From positions 62,001 through 126,000 of the forward strand of contig NZ_BLJQ01000004.1 in assembly GCF_014132155.1 (NCBI RefSeq): a stretch of 64,000 nt of DNA. Direction: 5' to 3'. Both the position numbers and the translations under genes were made by a program. The stretch is from Gluconobacter sp. Gdi (GTDB lineage: Bacteria > Pseudomonadota > Alphaproteobacteria > Acetobacterales > Acetobacteraceae). How positions within the stretch are numbered: position 1 is the first letter of the stretch; the number at the start of each line of letters is the position of its first letter. Positions 18,959 through 29,855 of the stretch are shown piece by piece. The notes beneath the pieces are model-generated. The model was given only the letters and a program-made list of their open reading frames with translations, was not told the origin of the DNA and did not search any database.

Positions 18959-19249
18959 TCAGCTTACGACGTAGGGGAGCAGGGCAAGGAAGCGGGCACG
19001 CTTGATAGCCTGCGCCAGCTCACGCTGCTTCTTGGCCGAAACAGCCGTGATACGGCTCGGCACGATCTTGCCACGCTCAGAGAGGAAGCGGCTCAGAAGA
19101 CGCACGTCCTTGTAGTCGATCTTCGGCGCATTCGGGCCGGAGAACGGGCAGGACTTACGACGACGATAGAAAGGACGGCGTGCGCCGACAGCCGTGCGAC
19201 GGGCTGCTGGGTTGACGTCGTTCACGTCGGTGGTGGTTGTATCGGACAT
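18959..19249 (-). CDS. rpsR: 30S ribosomal protein S18
   Basis: A 96-residue S18, the small-subunit protein that binds 16S rRNA with S6. Core blocks [22 protein letters not shown] and [23 protein letters not shown] (in parts) are all present. A Thr/Asn/Arg-rich N-terminal extension of about 30 residues precedes the core. Confidence 0.97.
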   Translation of the reverse strand: MSDTTTTDVNDVNPAARRTAVGARRPFYRRRKSCPFSGPNAPKIDYKDVRLLSRFLSERGKIVPSRITAVSAKKQRELAQAIKRARFLALLPYVVS

Positions 19250-19254
19250 GTTTC

Positions 19255-19737
19255 TTACTCCGCTCCAGCCGCCTCACGAGCATCGTCCTGCTCGCCGCGT
19301 GCACGGTATTCTTCACGGTCTTCGCTGCCACGACGCGGGCCGCCACGGCCGCTCTCGAAGCGACCAGCCGGCTTGGAGCCGCCACGGAAGCTACCACGGT
19401 CGCCGCGGTCATCATTCTTGCGAGCAAGAACCGGGGACGGAGTTTCGTCGATTTCGTCAACGCGAAGCGTCAGAACGCGAAGCACGTCTTCGTTCAGGCC
19501 GAGCTGACGCTCAACTTCACGAAGCGTATCCGGCGTGCAGTCGATACCGAGCAGGACGTAATGGCCCTTACGGTTCTTCTTGATGCGGTATGCGAGCGAA
19601 CGGAGACCCCAGAATTCGCGCTTCTGGATGGAACCACCATTCTCGGTCAGCAGGGCTTCAATGGTCTCAACCAGGCTCTCGACCTGTGCCTGAGACACAT
19701 CGTTACGTGCGATGAGCACGCTTTCGTACAGTGGCAT
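19255..19737 (-). CDS. rpsF: 30S ribosomal protein S6
   Basis: A 160-residue S6, first gene of the operon. The core ([13 protein letters not shown] through [11 protein letters not shown]) is standard. The tail after residue ~105 is basic and Gly/Arg/Asp-rich ([15 protein letters not shown]), longer than in E. coli. A GAAGGGAG ribosome site lies upstream. In the leader a small hairpin CCTT-ATCCG-AAGG (19746-19758) overlaps that site and exposes CCG. S6:S18 leader motifs in other bacteria also expose CCG, so autoregulation is possible but unproven. Confidence 0.97.
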   Translation of the reverse strand: MPLYESVLIARNDVSQAQVESLVETIEALLTENGGSIQKREFWGLRSLAYRIKKNRKGHYVLLGIDCTPDTLREVERQLGLNEDVLRVLTLRVDEIDETPSPVLARKNDDRGDRGSFRGGSKPAGRFESGRGGPRRGSEDREEYRARGEQDDAREAAGAE

Positions 19738-19853
19738 GAAAACTCCCTTCGGATAAGGTCAACCCAACTGGTCCAGCCCGTGCCGGAGACAGTGCAATCT
19801 TTATGGGAAAGCGCGGGTATAGCCGGCGCGACGCCACATCGCCCGGCAGGGAA

Positions 19854-19876
19854 AGGCTGCATTAATCATGCAGCCT
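19854..19876 (-). terminator. Hairpin terminator downstream of the GNAT gene
   Basis: A 9-bp stem (AGGCTGCAT / ATGCAGCCT) with a five-base loop, 20 bases after the GNAT stop on the minus strand and followed by TTT. It probably ends the dnaG-rpoD-GNAT transcription unit before the rpsF promoter. Confidence 0.6.
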
Positions 19877-19896
19877 AACGGAAATCAAGGATAAAC

Positions 19897-20469
19897 TCAG
19901 AGTCGACGCAGCTCTGCCGGGACATATTCGTCAGGAACGTTCCAGATTTCCTGAACAACATACTGAATTACAAACCCACATTTCTGATAATTGGTCAGAG
20001 CTCTGGGATGATCCAGTGTGCAGGTATTGACCCGCAATCGCCAGCACCCTGCCGCAAACGCCTGAGAAATCGCGGAATCTAGCAATGCCCGACCTAAGCC
20101 ATGACCAATTGCCGCTGGCAGCAGTCCGAAGTACGCCAGATTGGCGTCTCCACCCTCTCTCAGATCCAGTTCGTAGAACCCAAGAGGCGTACCATCTGCC
20201 TGCCAGAGCACCATGAAGTAAACGTCAGGATCATGGACGATTTCAGCCAGTTTTTCGTCCGGCATCGGACGACGCATCCACCAGCAATAGTCTTTACCGA
20301 CTTCCCGATAAAGCTTGCGGTATAGCGGCAAAGCCGGAGGGAGAACTCTCTCAAGAGAGATCCCCTCCGGCCAAACCGGAGCTGGGCGGCTCGCCCTCGT
20401 CTCCAGAAAAGTCACACCCACCTCAAAGCGGGTGGATGATCCCTGCGGATGAAGCCAGGCCGGCAGCAT
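19897..20469 (-). CDS. GNAT-family N-acetyltransferase
   Basis: A 190-residue acetyl-CoA-dependent acetyltransferase. The acetyl-CoA pyrophosphate loop is seen as LLPAAIGHGLGRALL (~residues 115-129), followed by WRLRVNTCTLDHPRAL and NYQKCGF, the usual beta-5/alpha-4 part of GNAT. The substrate cannot be deduced. It begins 11 bases after the rpoD stop on the same strand and is likely co-transcribed at the end of that unit. Confidence 0.8.
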   Translation of the reverse strand: MLPAWLHPQGSSTRFEVGVTFLETRASRPAPVWPEGISLERVLPPALPLYRKLYREVGKDYCWWMRRPMPDEKLAEIVHDPDVYFMVLWQADGTPLGFYELDLREGGDANLAYFGLLPAAIGHGLGRALLDSAISQAFAAGCWRLRVNTCTLDHPRALTNYQKCGFVIQYVVQEIWNVPDEYVPAELRRL

Positions 20470-20480
20470 GACCCAGACGA

Positions 20481-22436
<1,956 letters not shown>

Positions 22437-22570
22437 GCGTCTCTCCCTCAACTCCACCGAAAGCAAGCAATTCGGCAGCGTGCAGGTGGTCGATCCTGAG
22501 CCGTAAGTCAAGGTTTAGACGAAAAAGAAAGCAACTTCAGGGCAATAAAAAACGTTAGCCCCGGCCTTTT

Positions 22571-24409
22571 TCACCCTTCCTCTTCAACATCCTCACCGCG
22601 TCGCAGCGCTTCCAGAACCCTCATCCGCGCCAGCAGGCTTTCCGGAAAAGAAGAGTCTCCGCCCCCTCCACCAGAATAGACCTGCATGATGGTTGCCTGA
22701 ATGTCATTGGCCACTTCGCGCTCGAAATTGCGAAAATTTACAAGCCCGTAAAAGTGCCACCAGCTCTCCACGACATCGATCTTGAGAACTTCATCTCTGT
22801 CTTTTCCGAGCCCCACTTCCCGAGGCATGGGACTTTCTGTCACGGCCGCCACGATATCCGTCAGTCCATGAGCCTCGATCCAGCGATGGCAGTTCTCTTC
22901 CGTCAGATCCTCGTCCTGACAACTCCAGTCCAGAAGAGCGGAGCGAATCCGATCCAGATCCACTGGTAGAGCCAGACTGCTATAAGCCTGCTCTACCTCC
23001 GGAAGAATATCCGGATAGCGCAGCAGCATCGCAGTCAGAATGTTGAGACGCTCCACACTCCCCTGCTCGATATGCCGCATCTCGCCGGGGGCCTGCGTTG
23101 AAAGAGGAAGCGGTGCCCCTTTCTTCTGGAACGGCTTTTTGCTTCCACCCCCGCGCCTGAACCGGGCAAAAAACATATCCAGAAACGTACTGCGATACTC
23201 AGACGCGAGTGCCCGATCCGGGATCAGCTTTGACAGAGCAACAAGCTTCTCACGCAACGCCGCCCGCTGATCGGGACCGGGATCAACCATCCCCCCTGTC
23301 ATCAACCCGAACAATTCAGTCGCCAGAGACGTCGCCCCAGACAGGGCTTCCTTCATGGCCGCAACGCCGCGTGTACGGATCAGACTGTCCGGATCATCTT
23401 TAGGGTCGAGGCGGCAGAACCTGAGCGTTCGTTCGGGAGACAGCAGCGGAAGCGCGACTTCACAGACCCGCAAAGCGGCGCGGGCTCCTGCCGCATCACC
23501 ATCCAGACACAGGATCGGAGAGGGCGTCATGCGCCACAGCAGATCCAGCTGCTCTTCGCCCAGCGCAGTCCCCAACGGCGCCACAGCACCGCCGAAGCCT
23601 GCCTGGTCCAGAGCAATGACGTCCATATACCCTTCAACCACAACAAGCTCAGCCCCTTTGTGGACAGCCTCACGCGCCAGATCGAGGTTGTAGAGTGTAC
23701 GCCGCTTGGAGAAGAGCGCCGTTTCCGGACCATTGAGATATTTCGGTTGCCCGTCTCCCAGGGTGCGTGCGCCAAAAGAAATCAGCTTGCCGCGGCGATC
23801 CCGGATCGGAAACGTCACGCGATTGAAGAACAGTTCCCCTTTGGGCTGTCCCCGATCATCCACGCGCAAAATGCCCGCCTGAACCAGCATTTCAGGCGTC
23901 ACATCATGGGCGCGCAATTCTTCAGCCAGATGCCGCCCATCGCCAGACCACCCCAAACCAAACCGCTCGATGGTCGCGTCACTCAGTCCGCGCCCACGCA
24001 GATAAGCGAGCCCTTCCCGTCCTTCCGGAAGAAAGAGCCGACGCCGGTAACTGGCCTGAACAAGGGACAGAACATCGCCAAGAGATTTGACCTCCCGCGC
24101 ACGCGCCTCACTCCGTGGGTCCTGCTTCGGAACTTCAAGGCCTGCTTCAGCGGCTAGTTGCTCAACAGCCTCAGGGAAACTCCGGCCGTCGCTCTGCATG
24201 ACAAAGGAGATCGCATCGCCATGAGCGCCGCAGCCAAAGCAATGGAAATGGTCATCATAGACGTAAAAAGACGGCGTCTTTTCCCCATGGAAAGGACAGC
24301 ATGTCTTCCAGTTACGACCGGAGCGAACCAGCTTGTTGCGACGCCCGATCAGGGAGGCCAGCGGCGTTCGATTGCGGAGTTCGTCCAGAAAGGCGGCGTC
24401 AAATGCCAT
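22571..24409 (-). CDS. dnaG: DNA primase
   Basis: A 612-residue replicative primase that makes RNA primers on the lagging strand. The N-terminal zinc finger is complete (CCPFHGEKTPSF then HCFGCGAHGD). The TOPRIM catalytic domain has VVVEGYMDVIAL and LCLDGDAAG, and the RNA polymerase-like part contains FFNRVTFPIRD. The C-terminal helicase-interacting region (~430-610) is divergent. The ATG at 24409 is chosen over an upstream TTG because it begins directly with the family start MAFDAAFLDELR. No rpsU gene precedes it. Confidence 0.96.
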   Translation of the reverse strand: MAFDAAFLDELRNRTPLASLIGRRNKLVRSGRNWKTCCPFHGEKTPSFYVYDDHFHCFGCGAHGDAISFVMQSDGRSFPEAVEQLAAEAGLEVPKQDPRSEARAREVKSLGDVLSLVQASYRRRLFLPEGREGLAYLRGRGLSDATIERFGLGWSGDGRHLAEELRAHDVTPEMLVQAGILRVDDRGQPKGELFFNRVTFPIRDRRGKLISFGARTLGDGQPKYLNGPETALFSKRRTLYNLDLAREAVHKGAELVVVEGYMDVIALDQAGFGGAVAPLGTALGEEQLDLLWRMTPSPILCLDGDAAGARAALRVCEVALPLLSPERTLRFCRLDPKDDPDSLIRTRGVAAMKEALSGATSLATELFGLMTGGMVDPGPDQRAALREKLVALSKLIPDRALASEYRSTFLDMFFARFRRGGGSKKPFQKKGAPLPLSTQAPGEMRHIEQGSVERLNILTAMLLRYPDILPEVEQAYSSLALPVDLDRIRSALLDWSCQDEDLTEENCHRWIEAHGLTDIVAAVTESPMPREVGLGKDRDEVLKIDVVESWWHFYGLVNFRNFEREVANDIQATIMQVYSGGGGGDSSFPESLLARMRVLEALRRGEDVEEEG

Positions 24410-24742
24410 CGGGCAGCAGGAGCCTTTCAATCAGGTCTGTCAGGAGAGAAGGCTCTTACAATCCTGGGAAGGGAAAATCTACTCTTCCCCAAATTTCCCT
24501 GCGTTAAAGAAAACCTGAATAGTGAATGCCAGTTTCCGAAACAATCGTAGCCGTTTTCCTGATCTGGAAACGATTACAATATGAAAGACAGAAGAAATTT
24601 TTTTCTTTTGACACCCATCAAGGGAAAAGGCGCAAATATAGCGTCAATATGGCAGTCGAATGAGGCACAGGCCCCTGCATCCCTTTAGGGGGATGGATGA
24701 GTCGCGCCTTCACAAAAGATTAAAGACGCAGGATCTCAACCT
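24410..24742. other. Divergent intergenic region dnaG / pntAA
   Basis: This 333-bp AT-richer gap must carry promoters for dnaG-rpoD (minus) and the pnt operon (plus). A perfect TTGACA at 24608-24613 could be the -35 of pntAA, with AT-rich CAAATATA about 19 bases downstream as an imperfect -10. A small hairpin CATCCC/GGGATG (24678-24695) lies in the pntAA leader. On the dnaG side is a cluster of GGGAA and TTCCC half-sites (24466-24499). No gene is supported. Confidence 0.45.
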
Positions 24743-25963
24743 ATGACCGTAAAAATCACGGTACTAAAAGAACAGGACGAAGGCGGTGAACGCCGCGTCG
24801 CCCTGATCCCGCAGGTTGTCGAGCGCCTCAGCAGCCTCGGCGTCTCTTTCGCGATGGAAAACGGGGCCGGTGCCGCCTCTTCCTACCCGGATGAAACCTA
24901 TAAAAACGTAACCCTTTCAACAGACAGGAAGGCGCTCCTCGGCGATGCGGATATTGTCCTCGCCGTTCAGCCTCCCACCATTGAAACCGTTCAGGCCATG
25001 AAGCCCGGCGCCGTTCTGGTGTCTTTCATTTACGGCCGAAACCACCCTGATCTGGTCAAAGCCCTTCGGGACCAGAAAGTCACATGCTTCGCCATGGAGC
25101 TGGTTCCCCGCATTTCCCGCGCGCAGGCCATGGATGCCCTGTCCAGTCAGGCCACCCTCGCAGGCTATTACGCCGTTCTGCTCGGGTCCGTGCACATGAC
25201 CAAGATCCTTCCCATGATGACCACAGCTGTCGGTTCCCTGCGGGCCGCGCAGGTTCTGGTCATGGGCCTTGGCGTCGCTGGCCTACAGGCCCTCGCAACG
25301 GCCAAGCGTCTTGGTGCCGTCACGGAAGGCTATGACGTCCGCCCCGAAACACGCGAAGAAGCACAGTCTCTCGGTGCCAAATTCGTCGATACCGGCGTGG
25401 ATGCCACTGGCAAGGGCGGTTATGCCCGTGAACTGACGGACGAAGAAAAGCAGACGGTCCGCAAGGCTATCAGCGATCACATCGCCCGCGCCGACCTGAT
25501 CGTCACGACAGCCGCCGTCCCCGGCAAAAAGGCTCCGCGCCTGATTGATGCCGAGCAGATCAAGGCCATGAAACCCGGCTCCGTCATCATCGACCTCGGT
25601 GCAGAAGGTGGTGGCAACTGTGAAGGCACACAGGCTGGCCAGACCGTGCAGGTCGGCCCGACGACGATTGTCGGCCCCATCAATGTTCCGTCCATGCTCG
25701 CCCTTCAGGCCAGTGAACTTTATTCCAAGAACATCATGCATCTGCTCCAGCAGATCCTGACCAAGGAGGGTCAGATCCAGCTGGATTTCACGGATGAAGT
25801 CATTTCCGGCACAGCCCTGACTCATGATGGCTACATCACGAACGAAGGCATCCGCACGGCCGTCGATCCGAATTCCCCGGCACCGCCCGCACCGCAACCC
25901 CCTGCCCCGGCTGCCGCCCCCGCCGCACCGGCACAGGCTTCAGGACAGGAGGCCGCACGATGA
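24743..25963 (+). CDS. pntAA: NAD(P) transhydrogenase subunit alpha part 1 (PntAA)
   Basis: A 406-residue domain I (NAD(H)-binding) subunit of the proton-translocating transhydrogenase. It shows EGGERRVALIP, VMGLGVAGLQAL (NAD site), TTAAVPGKKAP (mobile loop region) and VIIDLGAEGGGN. The last ~40 residues are a flexible Pro/Ala-rich linker. The domain arrangement (PntAA, PntAB, PntB as three proteins) is the alphaproteobacterial form. A CAGGAT ribosome site lies before the ATG. The stop overlaps pntAB by four bases. Confidence 0.95.
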   Translation: MTVKITVLKEQDEGGERRVALIPQVVERLSSLGVSFAMENGAGAASSYPDETYKNVTLSTDRKALLGDADIVLAVQPPTIETVQAMKPGAVLVSFIYGRNHPDLVKALRDQKVTCFAMELVPRISRAQAMDALSSQATLAGYYAVLLGSVHMTKILPMMTTAVGSLRAAQVLVMGLGVAGLQALATAKRLGAVTEGYDVRPETREEAQSLGAKFVDTGVDATGKGGYARELTDEEKQTVRKAISDHIARADLIVTTAAVPGKKAPRLIDAEQIKAMKPGSVIIDLGAEGGGNCEGTQAGQTVQVGPTTIVGPINVPSMLALQASELYSKNIMHLLQQILTKEGQIQLDFTDEVISGTALTHDGYITNEGIRTAVDPNSPAPPAPQPPAPAAAPAAPAQASGQEAAR

Positions 25964-26280
25964 TCACCGCAATGACCTTCATCATCGCGCTTTACATCTT
26001 CATGCTCGCTGCTTTCACGGGCTACGAGGTCATCAGCCGCGTACCCTCCATTCTGCACACACCGCTGATGTCCGGCTCGAACTTCGTGCACGGCATCGTG
26101 GTCGTGGGGGCGCTGACAGCCCTGTTCAACGCCTCATCCATCCTCGAACAGGTTGTCGGTTTCCTCGGCGTCATGATGGGTGCTGGTAACGTTGTCGGCG
26201 GTTACGTCGTGACAGACCGTATGCTGGCCATGTTCAAGCCCAGTGACAAAGCGGCTCCGCAGAAGGGAGCGCAGAAATGA
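25960..26280 (+). CDS. pntAB: NAD(P) transhydrogenase subunit alpha part 2 (PntAB)
   Basis: A 106-residue membrane protein with about three to four helices, forming half of the proton channel (domain II). The family block YEVISRVPSILHTPLMSGSN (in parts), then VHGIVVVGAL and GAGNVVGGYVVTDRML, is plain. It overlaps both neighbours as ATGA, so the three subunits are translationally coupled. Confidence 0.95.
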   Translation: MITAMTFIIALYIFMLAAFTGYEVISRVPSILHTPLMSGSNFVHGIVVVGALTALFNASSILEQVVGFLGVMMGAGNVVGGYVVTDRMLAMFKPSDKAAPQKGAQK

Positions 26281-27698
26281 TTCTCCTCGAATATATCGTC
26301 GCTATCAGCGCCCTTATCGCCTCCGGCCTGCTGGTCTACGGCCTCAAGCGCATGTCCTCTCCCGTCACGGCCGTTTCCGGCATTGTGACGGCGGGCTGGG
26401 GTATGCTGTTCGTCACGGCTGCCAGCTTCCTCGGCATCTTCAGCGTTTCTGAAGCCGCAAAGCCGCATCTGGTCGTCAACGTCATTCTGGCCATCCTCGC
26501 CCTCGTCATCGGTGGCGGCTGGGCTGGCTGGAAAGGCCGCAGCGTTGCCATGACGGCCATGCCGCAGATGGTCGCTCTCTTCAACGGCATGGGTGGCGGT
26601 GCGGCCGCGGCTGTGTCCGTCATCGCCCTGACCGGCCCGAAAGAGACAGGCATCGTTCCGCTGCTCGTCACCGTCGCTGGTGGCTTGATCGGCAGCATGT
26701 CCCTGTCTGGTTCCATCATCGCCTGGGCCAAGCTCGATGGCCGCATGAACAAGCCGATCCGCTTCGGCGGGCAGCGTATCGTCAATGCAGCCGTCTTCAT
26801 GCTGACAGTCCTGCTCGGCATCATGGCAGCCTTCCTGTACCATCAGGATGGCGGCGGTATCGCCACGCTGCTGTTCTTCATCGGCGCCCTGCTGGCTGGC
26901 ATCTGCATGACGATCCCCATCGGCGGCGCCGACATGCCGGTCGTGATCTCGCTGTATAACGCCTTCACGGGTCTGGCTGTGGGTCTCGAAGGCTATGTCA
27001 TGGCCGATCCGGCTCTGATGATCGCCGGTATGGTCGTGGGTTCCGCCGGTACACTGCTGACGGTCATGATGGCCAAGGGCATGAATCGTTCGATTGCCAA
27101 CGTGCTGTTCAGCAACTTCGGTGAAGCTTCTGCCTCCACGGCCACAGGCCCCGAAAAAGAAGCCAAGTCCGTTGCTCCAAGCGATGCTGCTACGACGATG
27201 CGCTATGCTTCGTCTGTCATCATCGTGCCGGGTTACGGTCTGGCCGTCGCTCAGGCTCAGGGCAAGCTGTACGACTTCGTCAAGCAGCTTCAAGCCGCAG
27301 GCGTGGACGTCAAGTTCGCCATCCATCCGGTCGCCGGTCGTATGCCGGGCCACATGAACGTGCTGCTCGCCGAAGCCGGCGTTCCGTACGACATGATCTA
27401 TGACATGGAAGACATCAACGACAGCTTCGCTGACACGGATGTCGCCCTCATCATCGGCGCCAACGACGTGGTGAACCCATCCGCCCGGACGGACAAATCC
27501 TCCCCGATCTACGGCATGCCGATCCTGAATGCCGATCAGGCCCGTCAGGTCTTCGTCATCAAGCGTGGCATGGGCATGGGTTACTCCGCCGTTCAGAACC
27601 CGCTCTTCTTCCAGGACAACTGCGCCATGGTCTTCGGCGATGCGCAGGCCGTCCTCAGCAAGATGGTCGAAGCCGTCAAGGCTCTCGGCGCATCGTAA
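26277..27698 (+). CDS. pntB: NAD(P) transhydrogenase subunit beta (PntB)
   Basis: A 473-residue subunit with an N-terminal block of about eight to nine membrane helices (domain II) and a C-terminal NADP(H)-binding domain III starting near residue 300. Domain III has VPGYGLAVAQAQ, HPVAGRMPGHMNVLL and IGANDVVNPSAR, all expected for NADP binding. The enzyme uses the proton gradient to move hydride between NADH and NADP. In a bacterium with strong periplasmic oxidation it would balance the two cofactor pools. Confidence 0.95.
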   Translation: MILLEYIVAISALIASGLLVYGLKRMSSPVTAVSGIVTAGWGMLFVTAASFLGIFSVSEAAKPHLVVNVILAILALVIGGGWAGWKGRSVAMTAMPQMVALFNGMGGGAAAAVSVIALTGPKETGIVPLLVTVAGGLIGSMSLSGSIIAWAKLDGRMNKPIRFGGQRIVNAAVFMLTVLLGIMAAFLYHQDGGGIATLLFFIGALLAGICMTIPIGGADMPVVISLYNAFTGLAVGLEGYVMADPALMIAGMVVGSAGTLLTVMMAKGMNRSIANVLFSNFGEASASTATGPEKEAKSVAPSDAATTMRYASSVIIVPGYGLAVAQAQGKLYDFVKQLQAAGVDVKFAIHPVAGRMPGHMNVLLAEAGVPYDMIYDMEDINDSFADTDVALIIGANDVVNPSARTDKSSPIYGMPILNADQARQVFVIKRGMGMGYSAVQNPLFFQDNCAMVFGDAQAVLSKMVEAVKALGAS

Positions 27699-27722
27699 AC
27701 CAGTTCTCAAGGAGACACTCTC

Positions 27723-28751
27723 ATGGCTGATACAATGCTAGCCGCCGTCGTCCGCGAGTTCGGGAAGCCTCTCTCGGTAGAGAGGCTTCCCATCCCCGAG
27801 ATCCGGCCAAACCAGATCCTCGTGAAAGTCGATACCTGCGGCGTCTGCCACACCGACCTGCATGCCGCAGAAGGTGACTGGCCTGCAAAGCCGAACCCAC
27901 CGTTCATTCCCGGCCATGAAGGCATCGGTCACATCGTGGCCGTTGGCAGTCAGGTCAGCCACGCCAAGATCGGCGACGTGGTCGGTGTGCCGTGGCTCTA
28001 CTCGGCCTGCGGGCACTGCGAACACTGCCTCGGCGGCTGGGAAACGCTGTGCAAGGATCAGGACGACACCGGCTACACGGTCAATGGCTGCTTCGCCGAA
28101 TATGTCGTCGCAGATCCGAACTATGTCGCACATCTGCCCAGCAACATCGATGCACTACAGGCCGCACCCGTGCTTTGCGCAGGCCTGACAGTCTACAAGG
28201 GCCTGAAAATGACCGAGGCACGCCCCGGTCAGTGGATGGCTATTTCGGGCGTCGGCGGCCTTGGTCAGATGGCCGTTCAATATGCGGTCGCCATGGGCAT
28301 GAATGTCGTAGCCGTCGATATTGACGACGACAAGCTCGCCACCGCCACAAAGCTTGGCGCGGCTCTGACCGTCAATGCCAAGGACAAGGACCCAGCAGCC
28401 TTCATCCAGCAGGAAGTTGGCGGCGCGCACGGTGCCCTTGTTACAGCGGTGGGTCGCACCGCGTTCTCGCAGGCCATGGGTTATGCCCGCCGCGGCGGCA
28501 CAATCGTTCTGAACGGCCTGCCACCCGGAGACTTCCCGGTGTCGATCTTCGATATGGTCATGAACGGCACGACCATTCGTGGCTCCATCGTGGGCACACG
28601 GCTGGACATGATCGAAGCCATGGATTTCTTCGCCCGTGGCAAAGTGAAATCCGTCGTCACCGCAGACAAGATTGAGAACATCAACACGATCTTCGACAAC
28701 CTCAAAAACGGACGCCTTCAGGGCCGCACGGTTCTGGACTTCCGGTCCTGA
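27723..28751 (+). CDS. Zinc-dependent alcohol dehydrogenase (AdhP-like)
   Basis: A 342-residue cytosolic medium-chain dehydrogenase. Catalytic zinc ligands are in CGVCHTDLH and GHEGIGH, and structural zinc cysteines in CGHCEHC with a fourth Cys in ETLCKD. The Rossmann fold reads ISGVGGLGQMAVQ followed by VVAVDIDDDK; an acidic residue at the end of the second strand favours NAD over NADP (inference). A strong AAGGAG site precedes the ATG. It starts 24 bases after pntB and probably belongs to the same transcript. Confidence 0.92.
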   Translation: MADTMLAAVVREFGKPLSVERLPIPEIRPNQILVKVDTCGVCHTDLHAAEGDWPAKPNPPFIPGHEGIGHIVAVGSQVSHAKIGDVVGVPWLYSACGHCEHCLGGWETLCKDQDDTGYTVNGCFAEYVVADPNYVAHLPSNIDALQAAPVLCAGLTVYKGLKMTEARPGQWMAISGVGGLGQMAVQYAVAMGMNVVAVDIDDDKLATATKLGAALTVNAKDKDPAAFIQQEVGGAHGALVTAVGRTAFSQAMGYARRGGTIVLNGLPPGDFPVSIFDMVMNGTTIRGSIVGTRLDMIEAMDFFARGKVKSVVTADKIENINTIFDNLKNGRLQGRTVLDFRS

Positions 28752-28785
28752 GACAGAACACCTGAGACTTTAGAAAGCACACGCC

Positions 28786-29769
28786 ATGTTTGCCATGCAG
28801 CTCCGCCAACACCACCAGCCTCTGGAATGGGTGGAGCTGCCAGACCCCGAACCCGGCCCGGACGAAATCCGCATCCGCATCGGGGCCTGTGGCGTCTGCC
28901 GCACAGACCTGCATGTCGTAGACGGCGAGCTCGCCAACCCCACCCTTCCCATCATTCCCGGGCATGAAATTGTTGGCCGGATCGACAAGCTCGGAAGCAA
29001 AGTTAAAAGCCTTAGCGTCGGGGAACGGGTCGGCATTCCCTGGCTCGGCCATACCTGTGGGCATTGCTATTACTGCACGCACGGGATGGAAAATCTCTGC
29101 GACCATCCTCTTTTCACAGGCTTCACCCGCAATGGCGGCTACGCGACTATGACAGTCGCTGATGCAAAATATGCCTTTCCCATGGGTGACAAAGGGAAAG
29201 ACAAGGACCTCGCCCCACTGCTCTGCGCTGGACTGATCGGCTGGCGCTGCCTCAGCAAAGCTGGCGACGGCAAAAAGATCGGCCTGTATGGCTTCGGAGC
29301 CGCCGCTCACATCATCATTCAGGTGCTGCGCTGGCAGGGACGCGAGGTTTATGCCTTCACCTCCCCCGGAGACACAGAGAAGCAGGCATTTGCCCGCTCC
29401 CTTGGCGCGGTTTGGGCAGGCGGTTCAGACGAACTCCCGCCCGAACCGCTTGACGCCGTCATCCTGTTTGCGCCTGTCGGCGCGCTGGTTCCGGCCGGGC
29501 TAAAAGCCGTCCGCAAGGGTGGAAAGGTCGTGTGTGGCGGCATCCACATGAGCCCGATCCCGTCCTTTTCCTACGATACACTTTGGGAAGAACGCGAAAT
29601 CGTTTCCGTTGCCAACCTGACCCGGCAGGACGGACTGGATTTTCTGAAACTGGCTCCTGAGATCGGCATCAAGGTCACGAATACGCCTTATGCCCTCAAA
29701 GATGCCAATCAGGCTCTGGATGACCTGCGCCACGGTCGTTTTGAGGGAGCAGCTGTTCTCATTCCATAA
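28786..29769 (+). CDS. Zinc-dependent alcohol dehydrogenase family protein
   Basis: A 327-residue medium-chain dehydrogenase, clearly distinct from its neighbour. Zinc ligands are seen in CGVCRTDLH, GHEIVGR and CGHCYYC...C. The cofactor site is GFGAAAH followed by YAFTSPGDTEKQ, with no acidic residue at the end of strand two, so NADP is plausible where the upstream enzyme suggests NAD. It follows that gene by 34 bp. The substrate is unknown. Confidence 0.9.
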   Translation: MFAMQLRQHHQPLEWVELPDPEPGPDEIRIRIGACGVCRTDLHVVDGELANPTLPIIPGHEIVGRIDKLGSKVKSLSVGERVGIPWLGHTCGHCYYCTHGMENLCDHPLFTGFTRNGGYATMTVADAKYAFPMGDKGKDKDLAPLLCAGLIGWRCLSKAGDGKKIGLYGFGAAAHIIIQVLRWQGREVYAFTSPGDTEKQAFARSLGAVWAGGSDELPPEPLDAVILFAPVGALVPAGLKAVRKGGKVVCGGIHMSPIPSFSYDTLWEEREIVSVANLTRQDGLDFLKLAPEIGIKVTNTPYALKDANQALDDLRHGRFEGAAVLIP

Positions 29770-29855
29770 GCGGACATCACTACTCTGCCCTCGCTCTTAA
29801 CAGCCCCATCGCCTAGGAAAGACATACTGTGTCACAATAAGGCGACAGGCACTTC

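Noticed and set aside
24466-24499. GGGAA/TTCCC half-sites upstream of dnaG as another copy of the carA operator
   Set aside because: The spacing between half-sites (9 or 14 bases) differs from the N5 of the carA sites, so the resemblance is weak.
25860-25963. Pro/Ala-rich repeat at the end of pntAA as a DNA repeat element
   Set aside because: It is a protein linker typical of PntAA, not a mobile or regulatory repeat.
26202-27710. 502-codon open frame antisense to pntB
   Set aside because: His/Asp-rich translation is a by-product of pntB codon bias; no start context or motifs.
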